Numbered from the stretch's first letter, positions 8,337-17,298 are shown. The stretch: DNA of 64,000 bases from Nocardia asteroides (GCF_021183625.1 NZ_CP089214.1:1364001-1428000); one strand, 5' to 3'. Translations and numbers: made by a program. Notes: a model not told the origin generated them from the sequence alone.

Positions 8337-9337
8337 GGCTGGCCTTTCGAGAGGGATGCGGCGGGGTAGAACTGCTGCGCCCACGCGCGCAGCGCGGTGA
8401 AACCGGCGTACTCCTTGCGCGAGAGCGCGGGCGGATCGGAGTAGCGCTGGTGCGCCCAGATCCGCACGTCGGCGGCGAACTGCTCGATCACGAAGTCCGC
8501 CATGGTTTTTCCGTAGCGGGAGAGTTCGGGGCGGTCGTCGCCGGGTTTGCGGCCGATCCAGACGGTGAAGCGGACGTCGGAGGTCGATTCGTCCACCGGG
8601 GTGACGGCGGGCATGGTGCGGTTGTCCACCATGCCCCAGCTCTTGGTGATCGAGCAGCCGAGCCCGGCGTTGATGGATTCGACCCCGCTGTTCGCGTCGC
8701 CGGCGCCGGCATCGGGGTCGAAATCGATGGTGAAGTCGACGTAGGAGACCGGGCCGGAGAAATCGTGCCTGGTGAATTCTGGGACGAACGGCGTCTTGTG
8801 CACGAACTTGAAGTGCGCGAAGTCGACTCCGTTCTCCATGATGTACTGCGGGTGCAGCTCCAGCCCCTGCCGGAAGAGCGTCGCGCCGGGCACCGGCGGG
8901 TAGTAGTCCGCCGCGGTCTTGCCGTCGCCGAACGCGGTGAAGATGTCGGGGACCTCGAAATGCGGTGCGCGGCCCTCGGTGTCGTACCAGATCCAGACCG
9001 CCTCGTTGCGCTCCACGACCGGGTAGCTGCGGATTCGGCGGCCCTTGTTCGGGTGGCTCTCGTAGGGGATGCAGACATTGCGGCCCTCGCGGCTCCACTC
9101 CCAGCCGTGGAACGGGCACACCAGGTTCTCGCCGTCGACGTGGCCGCCGTACCCGAGGTGCGCGCCGAGGTGCTCGCAGTAGGCGTCGAAGACGGCGACC
9201 CGCCCGGACGCCGAGCGCCAGGCGACCAGTTCACGGCCGAAGTACTTCATCGTGTGCACCGCGCCGACCGCGATCTCGGTGCACCAGGCGACCTGGAACC
9301 AGCCCGTCGGCTCCATCGACAGGGGTGGCTTCGCCAT
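8333..9337 (-). CDS. Rieske 2Fe-2S domain oxygenase component
   Basis: The protein has 334 residues. The Rieske cluster ligands are in YCEHLGAHL and CPFHGW, followed by a catalytic domain with conserved Asp and His residues, as in KshA-like and other single-component Rieske oxygenases. It should hydroxylate a ring or alicyclic substrate using electrons from a separate reductase, which is not adjacent. The ATG at 9337 is the natural start. It is divergent from a TetR gene across a spacer with two interleaved inverted repeats. KshA itself is some 40-50 residues longer, so a specific steroid role is not claimed. Confidence 0.85.
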   Translation of the reverse strand: MAKPPLSMEPTGWFQVAWCTEIAVGAVHTMKYFGRELVAWRSASGRVAVFDAYCEHLGAHLGYGGHVDGENLVCPFHGWEWSREGRNVCIPYESHPNKGRRIRSYPVVERNEAVWIWYDTEGRAPHFEVPDIFTAFGDGKTAADYYPPVPGATLFRQGLELHPQYIMENGVDFAHFKFVHKTPFVPEFTRHDFSGPVSYVDFTIDFDPDAGAGDANSGVESINAGLGCSITKSWGMVDNRTMPAVTPVDESTSDVRFTVWIGRKPGDDRPELSRYGKTMADFVIEQFAADVRIWAHQRYSDPPALSRKEYAGFTALRAWAQQFYPAASLSKGQP

Positions 9338-9374
9338 CTGGTCCTCCGCGTCCTCGGTGGCTGTGCTGCTCCGA

Positions 9375-9430
9375 TCGTAGAAGTCTCTGCGAAATTATTC
9401 AAGAGGGTTCTACGAAACTGGATTTCGCAG
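9375..9430. promoter_or_regulatory. Two interleaved inverted repeats in a divergent promoter
   Basis: TCGTAGAA (9375-9382) pairs with TTCTACGA (9408-9415), and CTGCGAAA (9387-9394) pairs with TTTCGCAG (9423-9430). Both are perfect 8-bp arms, and the elements share the core TCTRCGAAA. They fill the spacer between the Rieske gene and the divergent tetR and are the likely operators of that TetR. Confidence 0.6.
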
Positions 9431-9454
9431 GTCAACGGGGGTAATCTCGGAAAT

Positions 9455-10072
9455 ATGACCGAAGCGGCGACGGCGGGGCGACGCGCCAACCGGCGCGGCC
9501 TCCGCTCCAGGGAGAGCATGCTGGAGGCGGCGATCAGCTCGCTGGCCACCGGCGATCCGGCGGCGGTCTCCGGCAATCGGATCGCCAGGGACATCGGCGC
9601 CACCTGGGGCGTGGTCAAGTACCAGTTCGGCGGGATCGACGGGCTCTGGGCGGCGGTGCTGCGGCACACCGCCGATCAGCGCGGCGATCTGCCCGCCGGG
9701 CTGGAGCCGGGCGGCACGCTCCGCGATCGGGTGGCCGCCATGATCAACGCGCTCGTCACCGGGTTGCGCAGGCCGGAGTCGCTGGCCATCGAGACGCTGC
9801 GCGCCGCGCTCCCCCGCGACCACGCCGAACTCGAGCGCGACTACCCGCTGACCGCCGCCGAACTGGCCTCCTGGAAGCCGAATTGGGAGCGCGCCTGCCA
9901 GAACGCCTTCGCCGACCTCGGGCTCGACCCGGTCCGGGTGCGCCGGGTGGCCGCGCTCATCCCGGCGGCCATGCGCGGCATCACCTCCGAGCGCACGCTC
10001 GGCACCTACGGCGACCTGGACGACGCGGTGGAGGCGCTGATCGGCGGGATCGTCGCGTACCTGGAGCGGTGA
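9455..10072 (+). CDS. TetR family transcriptional regulator
   Basis: This 205-residue regulator has an N-terminal TetR helix-turn-helix (RIARDIGATWGVVKYQFGG, about residues 45-63) and an all-helical C-terminal domain. The ATG at 9455 (MTEAATAGRRANRRG) is chosen because homology to the family begins there; the frame is open much further upstream, but that stretch runs antisense to the Rieske gene. It faces the Rieske/DapB-like pair and likely controls both transcripts through the inverted repeats in the shared spacer. The ligand is unknown. Confidence 0.85.
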   Translation: MTEAATAGRRANRRGLRSRESMLEAAISSLATGDPAAVSGNRIARDIGATWGVVKYQFGGIDGLWAAVLRHTADQRGDLPAGLEPGGTLRDRVAAMINALVTGLRRPESLAIETLRAALPRDHAELERDYPLTAAELASWKPNWERACQNAFADLGLDPVRVRRVAALIPAAMRGITSERTLGTYGDLDDAVEALIGGIVAYLER

Positions 10073-10102
10073 GGTGGGCCTACCCGGAGCGGCGAGGTGG
10101 GC

Positions 10103-10606
10103 TCAGACCGGCTCGGTGCGCAGCTGCCGGAACCGGCTGCCGTGGAAGATGAGCGGCTCCGCGCCGTCTTGGGTGGCGATCCGCTCGATCCGGACCAGCG
10201 CGACCTCGTGATCGCCCGCGGGTACCACCGTCTCCAGCGTGCCCTCGATCCAGGCGGCCGAGCCGTCGACGAAGACCGCGCCCGCCTCGCCGCGGTGCAC
10301 GGTGACGCCCTGGAAGCGGTCACCGGCGCGGGTGCCGAGGCTGCGGGCGGCGGCGCGCTGCTCGGTGCCGAGCAGGCTGAGACCGAGCTTGCCCGAGCTG
10401 CGCAGCACCGGCCAGGTGGCCGAGCCGAGCTGGACGCAGAACGAGACGAGCGGCGGGTCGAGCGAGACCGGGACGAAGCTGCTCACCGCCAATCCCACCG
10501 GGACGCCGTCGATTTCGGCGCAGACCGCGACCACGCCACTGGGGAAGGCCCCGAAGGCACGGCGCAGGCCGTCCGCGTCGGCCGGGGCACGGAACTGCTG
10601 CTGCAT
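10103..10606 (-). CDS. Flavin reductase domain protein (HpaC/HsaB-like)
   Basis: The 167-residue protein has the split-barrel flavin-reductase fold: FRRAFGAFPSGV-type N-terminus, SSFVPVSLDPPLVSF flavin-binding strand and the GDHEVALVRI segment near the C-terminus. Such proteins use NAD(P)H to supply reduced FMN/FAD to a partner monooxygenase. No obligate partner oxygenase is adjacent, so its client is unclear; the flavin monooxygenases elsewhere in the window bind their own FAD. The promoter region, shared with the divergent thiolase-crotonase gene, holds a perfect 14-bp palindrome. Confidence 0.82.
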   Translation of the reverse strand: MQQQFRAPADADGLRRAFGAFPSGVVAVCAEIDGVPVGLAVSSFVPVSLDPPLVSFCVQLGSATWPVLRSSGKLGLSLLGTEQRAAARSLGTRAGDRFQGVTVHRGEAGAVFVDGSAAWIEGTLETVVPAGDHEVALVRIERIATQDGAEPLIFHGSRFRQLRTEPV

Positions 10607-10621
10607 GGCCTAAATCTAACA

Positions 10622-10635
10622 TCTGATATATCAGA
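10622..10635. promoter_or_regulatory. Perfect 14-bp palindrome TCTGATATATCAGA
   Basis: It lies 16 bases upstream of the flavin reductase start and upstream of the divergent thiolase-crotonase gene. Its AT-rich centre stands out against the surrounding GC-rich DNA. The form resembles operators of GntR/FadR-type regulators, but no such gene is present in the window, so the regulator would act from elsewhere. Confidence 0.6.
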
Positions 10636-10731
10636 AGCCAACCCATCGAGCGAAACGGACGCCCGGTCCGCTCCGCTCCGAGCGCGCGAGCGATAATCGG
10701 CGTGATCATCTCGCGCAGGAAGGGCAGGGTC

Positions 10732-13059
10732 GTGCCGGAGAGCCTCCACGAAGCGGTGCCGCCGCGCACCCCCGTGATCGTCGGCGTGGGTCAGGCCGCG
10801 GAGCGGCTCGGCGCCGACGGCTACCGCGCGCTCTCCGCCGCCGACCTCGCCGCCGAGGCGGTGCGCGCGGCGCTCACCGACGCCGCCGTGCCCGCGTCCG
10901 GCATCGACACCATCGCCGCGGTGCGCGCCTTCGACGTGGCCAGCCCGTACGCCGTGGCCGCGCTCGGCGCCCCGGACAACGTGCCGCGCGCCGTCGCCGC
11001 CCGGGTCGGCGCCGACCCGGCGCGCGCCATCCTCGGCCCGACCGGCGGGCAGAGCCCGCAGCAGCTCCTCACCGAGCTGTGCCGGGACATCGCGGCGGGC
11101 CGCGGCGAGACCGCGCTGCTCTTCGGCGCGGAGACCATCTCCACCGTGCGGCACCTGGCCGGGCTCCCCCGCGACCAGCACCCCGACTACTCGGAGCGGC
11201 ACCCGGGCAGCCTGGCGGACCGCGGCTACCGGATCACCGGCCTCACCGCCGCCTGCGCCGCGCAGCACGGGCTGGTGGAGCCGACCGTCGTGTACTCGGC
11301 CATGGAGAACGCCAGGCGCACCCGGCTCGGCGCCTCCCGGGCGGCGTACGCCCGCGCCATCGGCGAGCTCTTCGCTCCCTTCACCGCGGTCGCCGCGGCC
11401 AACCCGTACGCGGCCGCCCCGGTCGAGCGGGGCGCCGCCGAGCTGGTCACCGTCGACGCGCGCAACCGCGCGATCACCGACGTCTACACCCGCTTCGTGG
11501 TGGCGCGGGACCAGGTCAACCAGGCCGCGGCGGTGCTAGTCACCACCACCGAGCACGCCGACCGGCTCGGCATCCCGGCGGAGCAGCGGGTCTACCTGCA
11601 CGGCTGGGCGGATCTGTCCGAGCGCGGACTGCTGGAGCGCCCGGCGCTGGACCGCAGCCCGGCCGCGGTGGCGGCGGTGCGGCACGCGCTGGACACGGCC
11701 GGGATCGGGCTGGACGACGTGGCCGCGCTCGACCTCTACAGCTGCTTCCCGATCGCGGTCTTCAACCTCTGCGACGGGCTCGGGCTGGCCCCGGACAACC
11801 CACGCGGGCTCACCGTCACCGGCGGGCTCCCCTTCTTCGGCGGCGCGGGCAACAACTACAGCGCGCACGGCATCGCGGAGATCGTCGCGCGGCTGCGCCG
11901 CACACCCGGCGGGTACGGGCTGGTCGCGGCGAACGGCGGCGTGCTCAGCAAGCACTCGGTCGGCGTCTACTCGACCACGCCCGCGCCCTTCCCGGAAGAC
12001 GGCGCGGCCGGGCTCCAGGCCGAGCTGGACGCCGTGCCCACCGTGCCGGTGGCGCACCGCGCCGACGGCTGGGGCACCGTCGAATCCTGGGTGGTGAGCT
12101 ACGACAGGGACGGCAGCCCGCGCGGCATCGTGATCGGCCGGCTGGACGACGGCCGCCGCTTCCTCGCGAATACCGCCGACGCGGCCGCCACCGCCCTGCT
12201 CACCGATGCCGAGCACCCCGCCGGAGAGCGGGTCTACGTGCGCGCCACCGATGCGGGCAACCGCGTCACCCTGAGCCGCCCCGAGCCGAAACCGGCGGCA
12301 CCGCCGCGCGATTCGGCGCACCTCACGGTCACCACCGCCGGACACGTCCTGGAGATCGCGCTGAACCGGCCCGAGCTGGACGCCGAGGTGCTGCGCGACC
12401 TCGAGCACGCCCTCGCGGCGTACCAGCGCGACCCCGAGCTGTGGGTTGCCATCGTCACCGGCGGTGAGAACTTCGCGCTCGGCGTCGATCCCGCCGCCGC
12501 CGGATCGCCGCTGCTCCTGCTGCTGCGGTCGCACCGGGTCTGGACCGGCCGCCCGGCATCGCACGGCGCCAAACCGGTCGTCGCCGCCGTCACCGGCCGC
12601 GCCGACGGCGCCGGGCTCGCGCTCGCGCTCGCCTGCGACCTGGTGGTCGCCGACGAGGCCGCGAGCTTCGCCGTCACCGACCCCGCGGTGGGGCTCCCGC
12701 CCGCGCTCGGCGTGCTGGAGGCGCTGCCCCGGCTGGCCGGCCCCGCGCTCGCCCGCGACCTGATCCTCACCGGCCGCCGCCTCACCGCCCCCGAGGCGCT
12801 GGCCGCCGGGCTGATCGCGCGCACGGCCCCGCACGGCAAGGCGCTCGACGCCGCCCGCGAGGTGGCCGCCGACATCGTCGCCCGCTCCCCCGTCGCGCTG
12901 CGCGCCGCGCTCACCTTCCTGCGCGCGGCCGACGAATACCCCGGCGAGACCGATCGGCACGCGGCGGCGCTCGCCGACGTGGTCCTCGCCGCGCACGACC
13001 CGTCCGAGGGGTTCGCGGCGTACCGCCAAGGGCGCCAGCCGAACTGGCGCCTCGAATGA
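10732..13059 (+). CDS. Thiolase-like protein fused to an enoyl-CoA hydratase (crotonase) domain
   Basis: The protein has 775 residues. Residues 1 to about 505 match the acetyl-CoA acetyltransferase/SCP2-type thiolase group, with PVIVGVGQ at the start and GGLPFFGGAGNNYSAHG. The position of the nucleophilic cysteine reads GPTGGQSPQQ, so that residue is absent. Residues about 520-775 form a crotonase domain (KPVVAAVTGRADGAG oxyanion loop), but the usual catalytic glutamate region reads FAVTDPAVGLPP, so hydratase chemistry is doubtful. The GTG at 10732 has AGGAAGGG 7 bases upstream. It is probably involved in acyl-CoA side-chain turnover. The fusion and the missing residues are notable. Confidence 0.82.
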   Translation: MPESLHEAVPPRTPVIVGVGQAAERLGADGYRALSAADLAAEAVRAALTDAAVPASGIDTIAAVRAFDVASPYAVAALGAPDNVPRAVAARVGADPARAILGPTGGQSPQQLLTELCRDIAAGRGETALLFGAETISTVRHLAGLPRDQHPDYSERHPGSLADRGYRITGLTAACAAQHGLVEPTVVYSAMENARRTRLGASRAAYARAIGELFAPFTAVAAANPYAAAPVERGAAELVTVDARNRAITDVYTRFVVARDQVNQAAAVLVTTTEHADRLGIPAEQRVYLHGWADLSERGLLERPALDRSPAAVAAVRHALDTAGIGLDDVAALDLYSCFPIAVFNLCDGLGLAPDNPRGLTVTGGLPFFGGAGNNYSAHGIAEIVARLRRTPGGYGLVAANGGVLSKHSVGVYSTTPAPFPEDGAAGLQAELDAVPTVPVAHRADGWGTVESWVVSYDRDGSPRGIVIGRLDDGRRFLANTADAAATALLTDAEHPAGERVYVRATDAGNRVTLSRPEPKPAAPPRDSAHLTVTTAGHVLEIALNRPELDAEVLRDLEHALAAYQRDPELWVAIVTGGENFALGVDPAAAGSPLLLLLRSHRVWTGRPASHGAKPVVAAVTGRADGAGLALALACDLVVADEAASFAVTDPAVGLPPALGVLEALPRLAGPALARDLILTGRRLTAPEALAAGLIARTAPHGKALDAAREVAADIVARSPVALRAALTFLRAADEYPGETDRHAAALADVVLAAHDPSEGFAAYRQGRQPNWRLE

Positions 13060-13151
13060 CCCCGACACTCCGGTGTGACCGGAATCGGGCGGGAACGACC
13101 ATCGACGGTCTACGGTTCGGATCGACTCCGGAATGAAAGGAACCAAACATC

Positions 13152-13556
13152 GTGGCGGAGGTTTCCACCAGTCCGGCGGACCGGCTCGGGTTCGAAGCGG
13201 GCCAGGTCGTCCTGGAGATCGGGTACGACGACGACGTCGATGACGACCTGCGCCAGGCGATCGAGGCCCTGATCGGGCAGGAGCTGGTCGACGAGGACTA
13301 CGAGGAACTCGCCGACGGGGTCGTGCTCTGGTACCGCGACGACGACGGCGACCTGACCGACATCCTGGTCGACGCCAACGGCTCGCTCGGCAGCGGCGGC
13401 ACCCTGTGGCTGCTCACCCCCAAGACCGGGCGCGAAGGCTACGTCCAGCCGAGCGACATCGCCGACGCCGCGCACACGGCGGGCCTGGCCCAGACCAGCT
13501 CGGCGACGGTCGCGCCGGAGTGGTCCGGGGCCAAGCTGGTCGCCCCGAAGCGCTAG
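13152..13556 (+). CDS. DUF3052 family protein
   Basis: This is a small acidic protein of 134 residues. The pattern VVLEIGYDDDVDDDLRQAI, then LWYRDDDGDLTD and LLTPKTGREGYVQPSDI, is characteristic of the actinobacterial DUF3052 family, whose function is unknown. The GTG at 13152 follows AAAGGAACC at a suitable distance. It stands alone, with its own 92-base upstream region, and ends 5 bases before the converging monooxygenase gene. It is probably soluble and cytoplasmic. Confidence 0.82.
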   Translation: MAEVSTSPADRLGFEAGQVVLEIGYDDDVDDDLRQAIEALIGQELVDEDYEELADGVVLWYRDDDGDLTDILVDANGSLGSGGTLWLLTPKTGREGYVQPSDIADAAHTAGLAQTSSATVAPEWSGAKLVAPKR

Positions 13557-13561
13557 CAGCG

Positions 13562-14791
13562 CTAGGACGCCTCGACCGGTCGCGGGTGCGGGTCCGCGCC
13601 GCCGAGGTGCTCCGCGAGGTGCGCGGTGAGCTCGGCGGCGTCGGCGTCCGACCCGTCGATGTAGGTGGAGCGCCTGCGCCGCAGCACCGGCAGCCCGGTG
13701 ACGTAGAGCCCGGGCCAGTCCACCACGCCGCCGTGGTGCCGCAGCCGCCCGCGCGGGTCGAAGGCGGGCACCTCCAGCCAGGAGTGGTCCGGCTTGATGC
13801 CGGTCGCCCACACCACCGAGCGGATCTCGCCGCTGGTCAGGTCGAGCAGCAGCGGGGAGTCCGGGACCCTGGTCGGGTCCGGGCGCTCGCCGGTGCCGCC
13901 CGCGTGCGCGTCGATGCTGTCCAGTAGGCGGTTCAGCTTCAGGTCGGCCAGCGTCACCACATTGCGCAGGGAACCGGAGAACTGCGCCTTCCCGTCCCTG
14001 ATCCCGGCCAGCTTGCCGACCAGCCGGATGCCCTGCTCCTGCAGCGCGTTGAAGTCGACCGTGCGGCCGCCGCCGACCAGCTGGAACGAGGCCAGGTTGC
14101 GGGCGCGCACGATGTCGTCGATGCGGTCCCAGCGCTCGTCGAGCAGCCCGATCTCGTCCAGCCACCAGAGGATGTCGCGGTCCCGATAGCGCCGCGGCAC
14201 CCGGACGTGCTCGCCGGTGGCGAGCGTGACCGGGCGGCCGGAGCGGTGGATCTCCTCGGCGATCTGCACGCCGCTGGCGGCGCCGCCGACCACGAGCACA
14301 CCGCCATCGGGCAACTGTCCCGGGTTCCGGTAGTGCAGTGCGGCAATCGATTCGATGCCGTCCGGGAGCGCGGCGGCGAGCGCGGGCACCGGGGAGACCG
14401 TGGCGCCGGAGGCGAGTACGACGCTGCGCGCCGACCAGTCACCCCGGTCGGTGGCGACGGTGAAGCCGGCGTCGGTGGCGCGCACCGCGGTCACCGTGGT
14501 CTCGGGCCGAACCGGAGCGGCCGAGGCCGCGGCGTAGCCGGTGACGAAGTCCGCCACCTCGGCGGCGCTCAGGTAGCCGTCGGGGTCGTCGCCGTCGTAG
14601 GCGTGGCCGGGCAGCCGGGTCATCCAGTTGGGCGTGAGCAGACGCAGCGAATCCCAGCGCTGGGTGCGCCAGGAGTGCGCCACCCGGCCGCGCTCGAGGA
14701 CAACGTGGTCGATCGAGCGGGCGGCCAGGTGGCGGCTGATTGCCAGGCCGTTGTGTCCGGCCCCGACCACGACGGTGGTCGTGGCCGGCAT
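13562..14791 (-). CDS. FAD/NAD(P)-binding monooxygenase-like protein
   Basis: The protein has 409 residues. The FAD-binding motif VVVGAGHNGLAIS is at the N-terminus and a second dinucleotide motif, VLVVGGAASGVQIAEE, lies at about residue 165. This is the layout of flavin-containing monooxygenases and CzcO-like proteins. The tail has the VVWATGIKPDHSWL segment typical of the family. The ATG at 14791 shares one base with the stop of the upstream osmC-like gene, so translation is coupled. In the metY cluster it may oxidise a sulfur or nitrogen compound, which is inferred from position only. Confidence 0.85.
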   Translation of the reverse strand: MPATTTVVVGAGHNGLAISRHLAARSIDHVVLERGRVAHSWRTQRWDSLRLLTPNWMTRLPGHAYDGDDPDGYLSAAEVADFVTGYAAASAAPVRPETTVTAVRATDAGFTVATDRGDWSARSVVLASGATVSPVPALAAALPDGIESIAALHYRNPGQLPDGGVLVVGGAASGVQIAEEIHRSGRPVTLATGEHVRVPRRYRDRDILWWLDEIGLLDERWDRIDDIVRARNLASFQLVGGGRTVDFNALQEQGIRLVGKLAGIRDGKAQFSGSLRNVVTLADLKLNRLLDSIDAHAGGTGERPDPTRVPDSPLLLDLTSGEIRSVVWATGIKPDHSWLEVPAFDPRGRLRHHGGVVDWPGLYVTGLPVLRRRRSTYIDGSDADAAELTAHLAEHLGGADPHPRPVEAS

Positions 14792-15357
14792 CAGGACGCG
14801 TTGACCTTGACCTCGACGTTGGTCGGGTTGGTCAGCGCGTCGTAGACCGCCGAGCGCTTCTGCGACTGCGCGACCAGCGCCTGGATGTCGGCGGGCGAGG
14901 CATCGGCGTCGATGTTGTAGTCGACGGTGATGTTCGAGAAGCCGTTGCGCACCTCGGGGTCGGCGCCCAGGATGCCGTGCAGGTCGAAGTCGGCGCGCAC
15001 GGTGGCGACCACCGAGTTCAGCTTGATCTGGCGCTGCTGGGCGACCGAGGCGATGCCCGCGGTCAGGCAGGAGCCGAGCGCTACCAGCACGTACTCGGCC
15101 GGGGTGATGCCGTTGTCCTCGGCGGCGAACTGCGGCGGGTGGTCGGCGTCGAAGGTGAACTTCCTGGTGTGCGCCTGCTCGCCGCCGAGGCCGTAGAAGG
15201 TCTCCACCTCGGTCTGGCTGTGCGTGCCGCGCACCCAGCTCACCGTCGAGCGCCACTCGAACTTCGCGATCTCCGGCGAGTCGGCCAGCGCGGCGCGGGC
15301 GCCGAGCAGGTGCTCGACGTTGACGCCGTTGTCGACGGCGGGGGCGGTTCCGGTCAT
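14791..15357 (-). CDS. OsmC family protein (peroxiredoxin-like)
   Basis: The 188-residue protein matches the OsmC/Ohr fold. The second conserved cysteine lies in YVLVALGSCLTAGIASV, the usual OsmC helix. The N-terminal half, where Ohr-type proteins have their first catalytic cysteine, shows none clearly, as in the broader OsmC group. It is the fourth gene in a minus-strand series behind metY and is coupled to the flavin monooxygenase. A role in detoxifying organic peroxides or reactive sulfur species is likely but not proven. Confidence 0.8.
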   Translation of the reverse strand: MTGTAPAVDNGVNVEHLLGARAALADSPEIAKFEWRSTVSWVRGTHSQTEVETFYGLGGEQAHTRKFTFDADHPPQFAAEDNGITPAEYVLVALGSCLTAGIASVAQQRQIKLNSVVATVRADFDLHGILGADPEVRNGFSNITVDYNIDADASPADIQALVAQSQKRSAVYDALTNPTNVEVKVNAS

Positions 15358-15383
15358 GGGCGATACCTCCTGAATCGTGCGGA

Positions 15384-15959
15384 CTAGCGAACGGTCTTGC
15401 GGGCGGTGATCTGGCCGGTGTCGAAGCCGAGCAGGTGCAGCCCGCCGTGGAAGCGGGCGTGCTCGATCTTCAGGCAGCGGTCCATCACGACGGTCAGCCC
15501 GCGAGTTTCGGCGTCGCGGGCGGCGTCCTCGTTCCAGATGCCGAGCTGCACCCAGAGCACCGGGGCCGGGGTGAGCGCGGCGACGTCGTCGACCACGGAC
15601 GGGATATCGCTCGCCTTCCGGAAAACGCAGACGACATCCGGGGTCTCCGGCAGGTCGGCGAGCGAGCCGAAGATCTCGTGGCCGAGCACGCTGCGCCCGG
15701 CCGCGTTCGGGTTGATGAAGTACACCGTGTAGTCGGTGGACTGCACCAGGTAGGTGCCGACGAAGTAGCTCGCCCGTGCCGGGTTCGTGGAGAACCCGAC
15801 CACCGCGATGCTCTTCGCCCGGCGCAGGATTTTCAGCCGCTCCTTGGCCGAGGGGCCCAGCCAGGTGCGCTCGCTGTGCAGTTGCTTGGCCCGTGGCGAG
15901 TCCGCGGGCAGGGAGAGGGTGAGCCCGTTCACCAGATGGGTTTCGACGCTATCGCTCAC
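15384..15959 (-). CDS. CoA-binding domain protein (YccU-like)
   Basis: The 191-residue protein has a single Rossmann-type CoA-binding domain. It starts at SIAVVGFSTNPARASYFVG and carries VYFINPNAAGRSVLGHEIFG, then VLWVQLGIWNEDAA and VVMDRCLKIEH. These match the YccU-type family with its conserved late cysteine. The function in the family is not established. The GTG start overlaps the metY stop by four bases (GTGA), so it is translated together with the sulfhydrylase. Genome neighbourhoods of this type suggest a link to sulfur amino-acid metabolism. Confidence 0.85.
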   Translation of the reverse strand: MSDSVETHLVNGLTLSLPADSPRAKQLHSERTWLGPSAKERLKILRRAKSIAVVGFSTNPARASYFVGTYLVQSTDYTVYFINPNAAGRSVLGHEIFGSLADLPETPDVVCVFRKASDIPSVVDDVAALTPAPVLWVQLGIWNEDAARDAETRGLTVVMDRCLKIEHARFHGGLHLLGFDTGQITARKTVR

Positions 15960-17254
15960 GCTGTCTTCTCCTTCGCCGCGGCGTGCAGTGCCTGGTCCAG
16001 GTCGTGCAGGATATCGTCCACATCTTCCAGCCCGACACTGATCCGCACCAGCCCCGGCGCGACGCCCGCCTCCACCAGCTGCTGCTCGGTGAGCTGCGCG
16101 TGCGTGGTCGACGCCGGGTGGATCACCAGCGTCTTGGTGTCACCGATATTCGCCAGATGGCTTGCCAGATCCAAGGATTCGATGAAGGTCCGCCCCGCCT
16201 CCCGGCCACCCTCGACGCCGAAGCCGAACACGCTGCCCGGCCCGAGCGGCAGGTACTTGGCGGCACGCTCGTGGTGCGGGTGCCCCGGCAGCCCGGCCCA
16301 GTTCACGAAGTCGACCCGGGAGTCCGCTTCCAGCCACTCCGCCACCGCGCGGGCGTTCTCCACGTGGTTCTGCATGCGCAGCGGCAGCGTCTCGACGCCG
16401 AGCGCCAGCTGCCAGGCGGCTTGCGGCCCGAGCGAGGGCCCGATGTCGCGCAGCTGCTCGGCGCGCAGCCGGGTGAGGAAGGCGTACTCGCCGAAGTTGC
16501 CGTTCCAGGTGAGCCCGCCGTAGTGCGGCACGACCTCGTCGAAGAGCGGGAAGCGCGGATTGTGCCAGTCGAACCGGCCGGACTCCACCACGACGCCGCC
16601 GAGCGTGGTGCCGTGCCCGCCGAGGAACTTGGTGGCCGAGTGGATGACGATGTCGGCGCCCCACTCCAGCGGCCGGTTCAGGTACGGCGTGGGAATGGTC
16701 GAGTCGACGATCAGCGGCACCCCGGCCGCGTGCGCCACGTCGGCCAGCCTCTCCAGGTCGGCGATGCCACCGGACGGGTTCGCCACCGTCTCGACGAAGA
16801 TCAGCTTGGTCCGGTCGGTGATCGCGGCGGCATAAGCCGCTGGATCGTCCGAGGCGACGAAGGTGGTCTCGACGCCGAAGCGGCGCAGCGTGTTGTCCAG
16901 CTGGGTCAGCGTGCCGCCGTAGAGCTGCGCGCCCGCCACGATGTGGTCGCCCGCGCCGGCCAGCGCGGCGAAGGTGATGAACTCCGCGCCCATCCCGCTC
17001 GCGGTGGCGACGGCGCCGAGCCCGCCCTCCAGGCTGGCGATCCGCTCCTCGAAGCTGGCGACCGTCGGGTTCGCCAGCCGGGAGTAGACGTTGCCGTACT
17101 TCTGCAGGGCGAACCGGGCGGCCGCGTCGGCGGTGTCGTCGAAGACGAACGCCGCCGACTGGTAGATCGGCAGCGCCCGCGCGCCGCTCACCGCGTCCGG
17201 GATGTTCCCCGCGTGAATCGCCCTGGTCCGGAACCCGTATTCACGATCAGCCAT
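15956..17254 (-). CDS. metY: O-acetylhomoserine sulfhydrylase (aminocarboxypropyltransferase)
   Basis: The protein has 432 residues, the normal length for MetY. The PLP-binding lysine lies in IHSATKFLGGHGTTLGG, with GLGAVATASGMGAE near residue 80 and the Cys/Met-metabolism fold throughout. It makes homocysteine from O-acetylhomoserine and sulfide, giving direct sulfur incorporation for methionine synthesis in the cytoplasm. The next upstream gene on the same strand ends 44 bases before its start, and its own stop overlaps the CoA-binding gene. No riboswitch is visible in the short upstream gap, so it is probably driven from further upstream. Confidence 0.93.
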   Translation of the reverse strand: MADREYGFRTRAIHAGNIPDAVSGARALPIYQSAAFVFDDTADAAARFALQKYGNVYSRLANPTVASFEERIASLEGGLGAVATASGMGAEFITFAALAGAGDHIVAGAQLYGGTLTQLDNTLRRFGVETTFVASDDPAAYAAAITDRTKLIFVETVANPSGGIADLERLADVAHAAGVPLIVDSTIPTPYLNRPLEWGADIVIHSATKFLGGHGTTLGGVVVESGRFDWHNPRFPLFDEVVPHYGGLTWNGNFGEYAFLTRLRAEQLRDIGPSLGPQAAWQLALGVETLPLRMQNHVENARAVAEWLEADSRVDFVNWAGLPGHPHHERAAKYLPLGPGSVFGFGVEGGREAGRTFIESLDLASHLANIGDTKTLVIHPASTTHAQLTEQQLVEAGVAPGLVRISVGLEDVDDILHDLDQALHAAAKEKTA

Positions 17255-17298
17255 GGGCGGCGACCCTACAGCAGCCCGCGGCGCCCTCGGCGTCCTTC

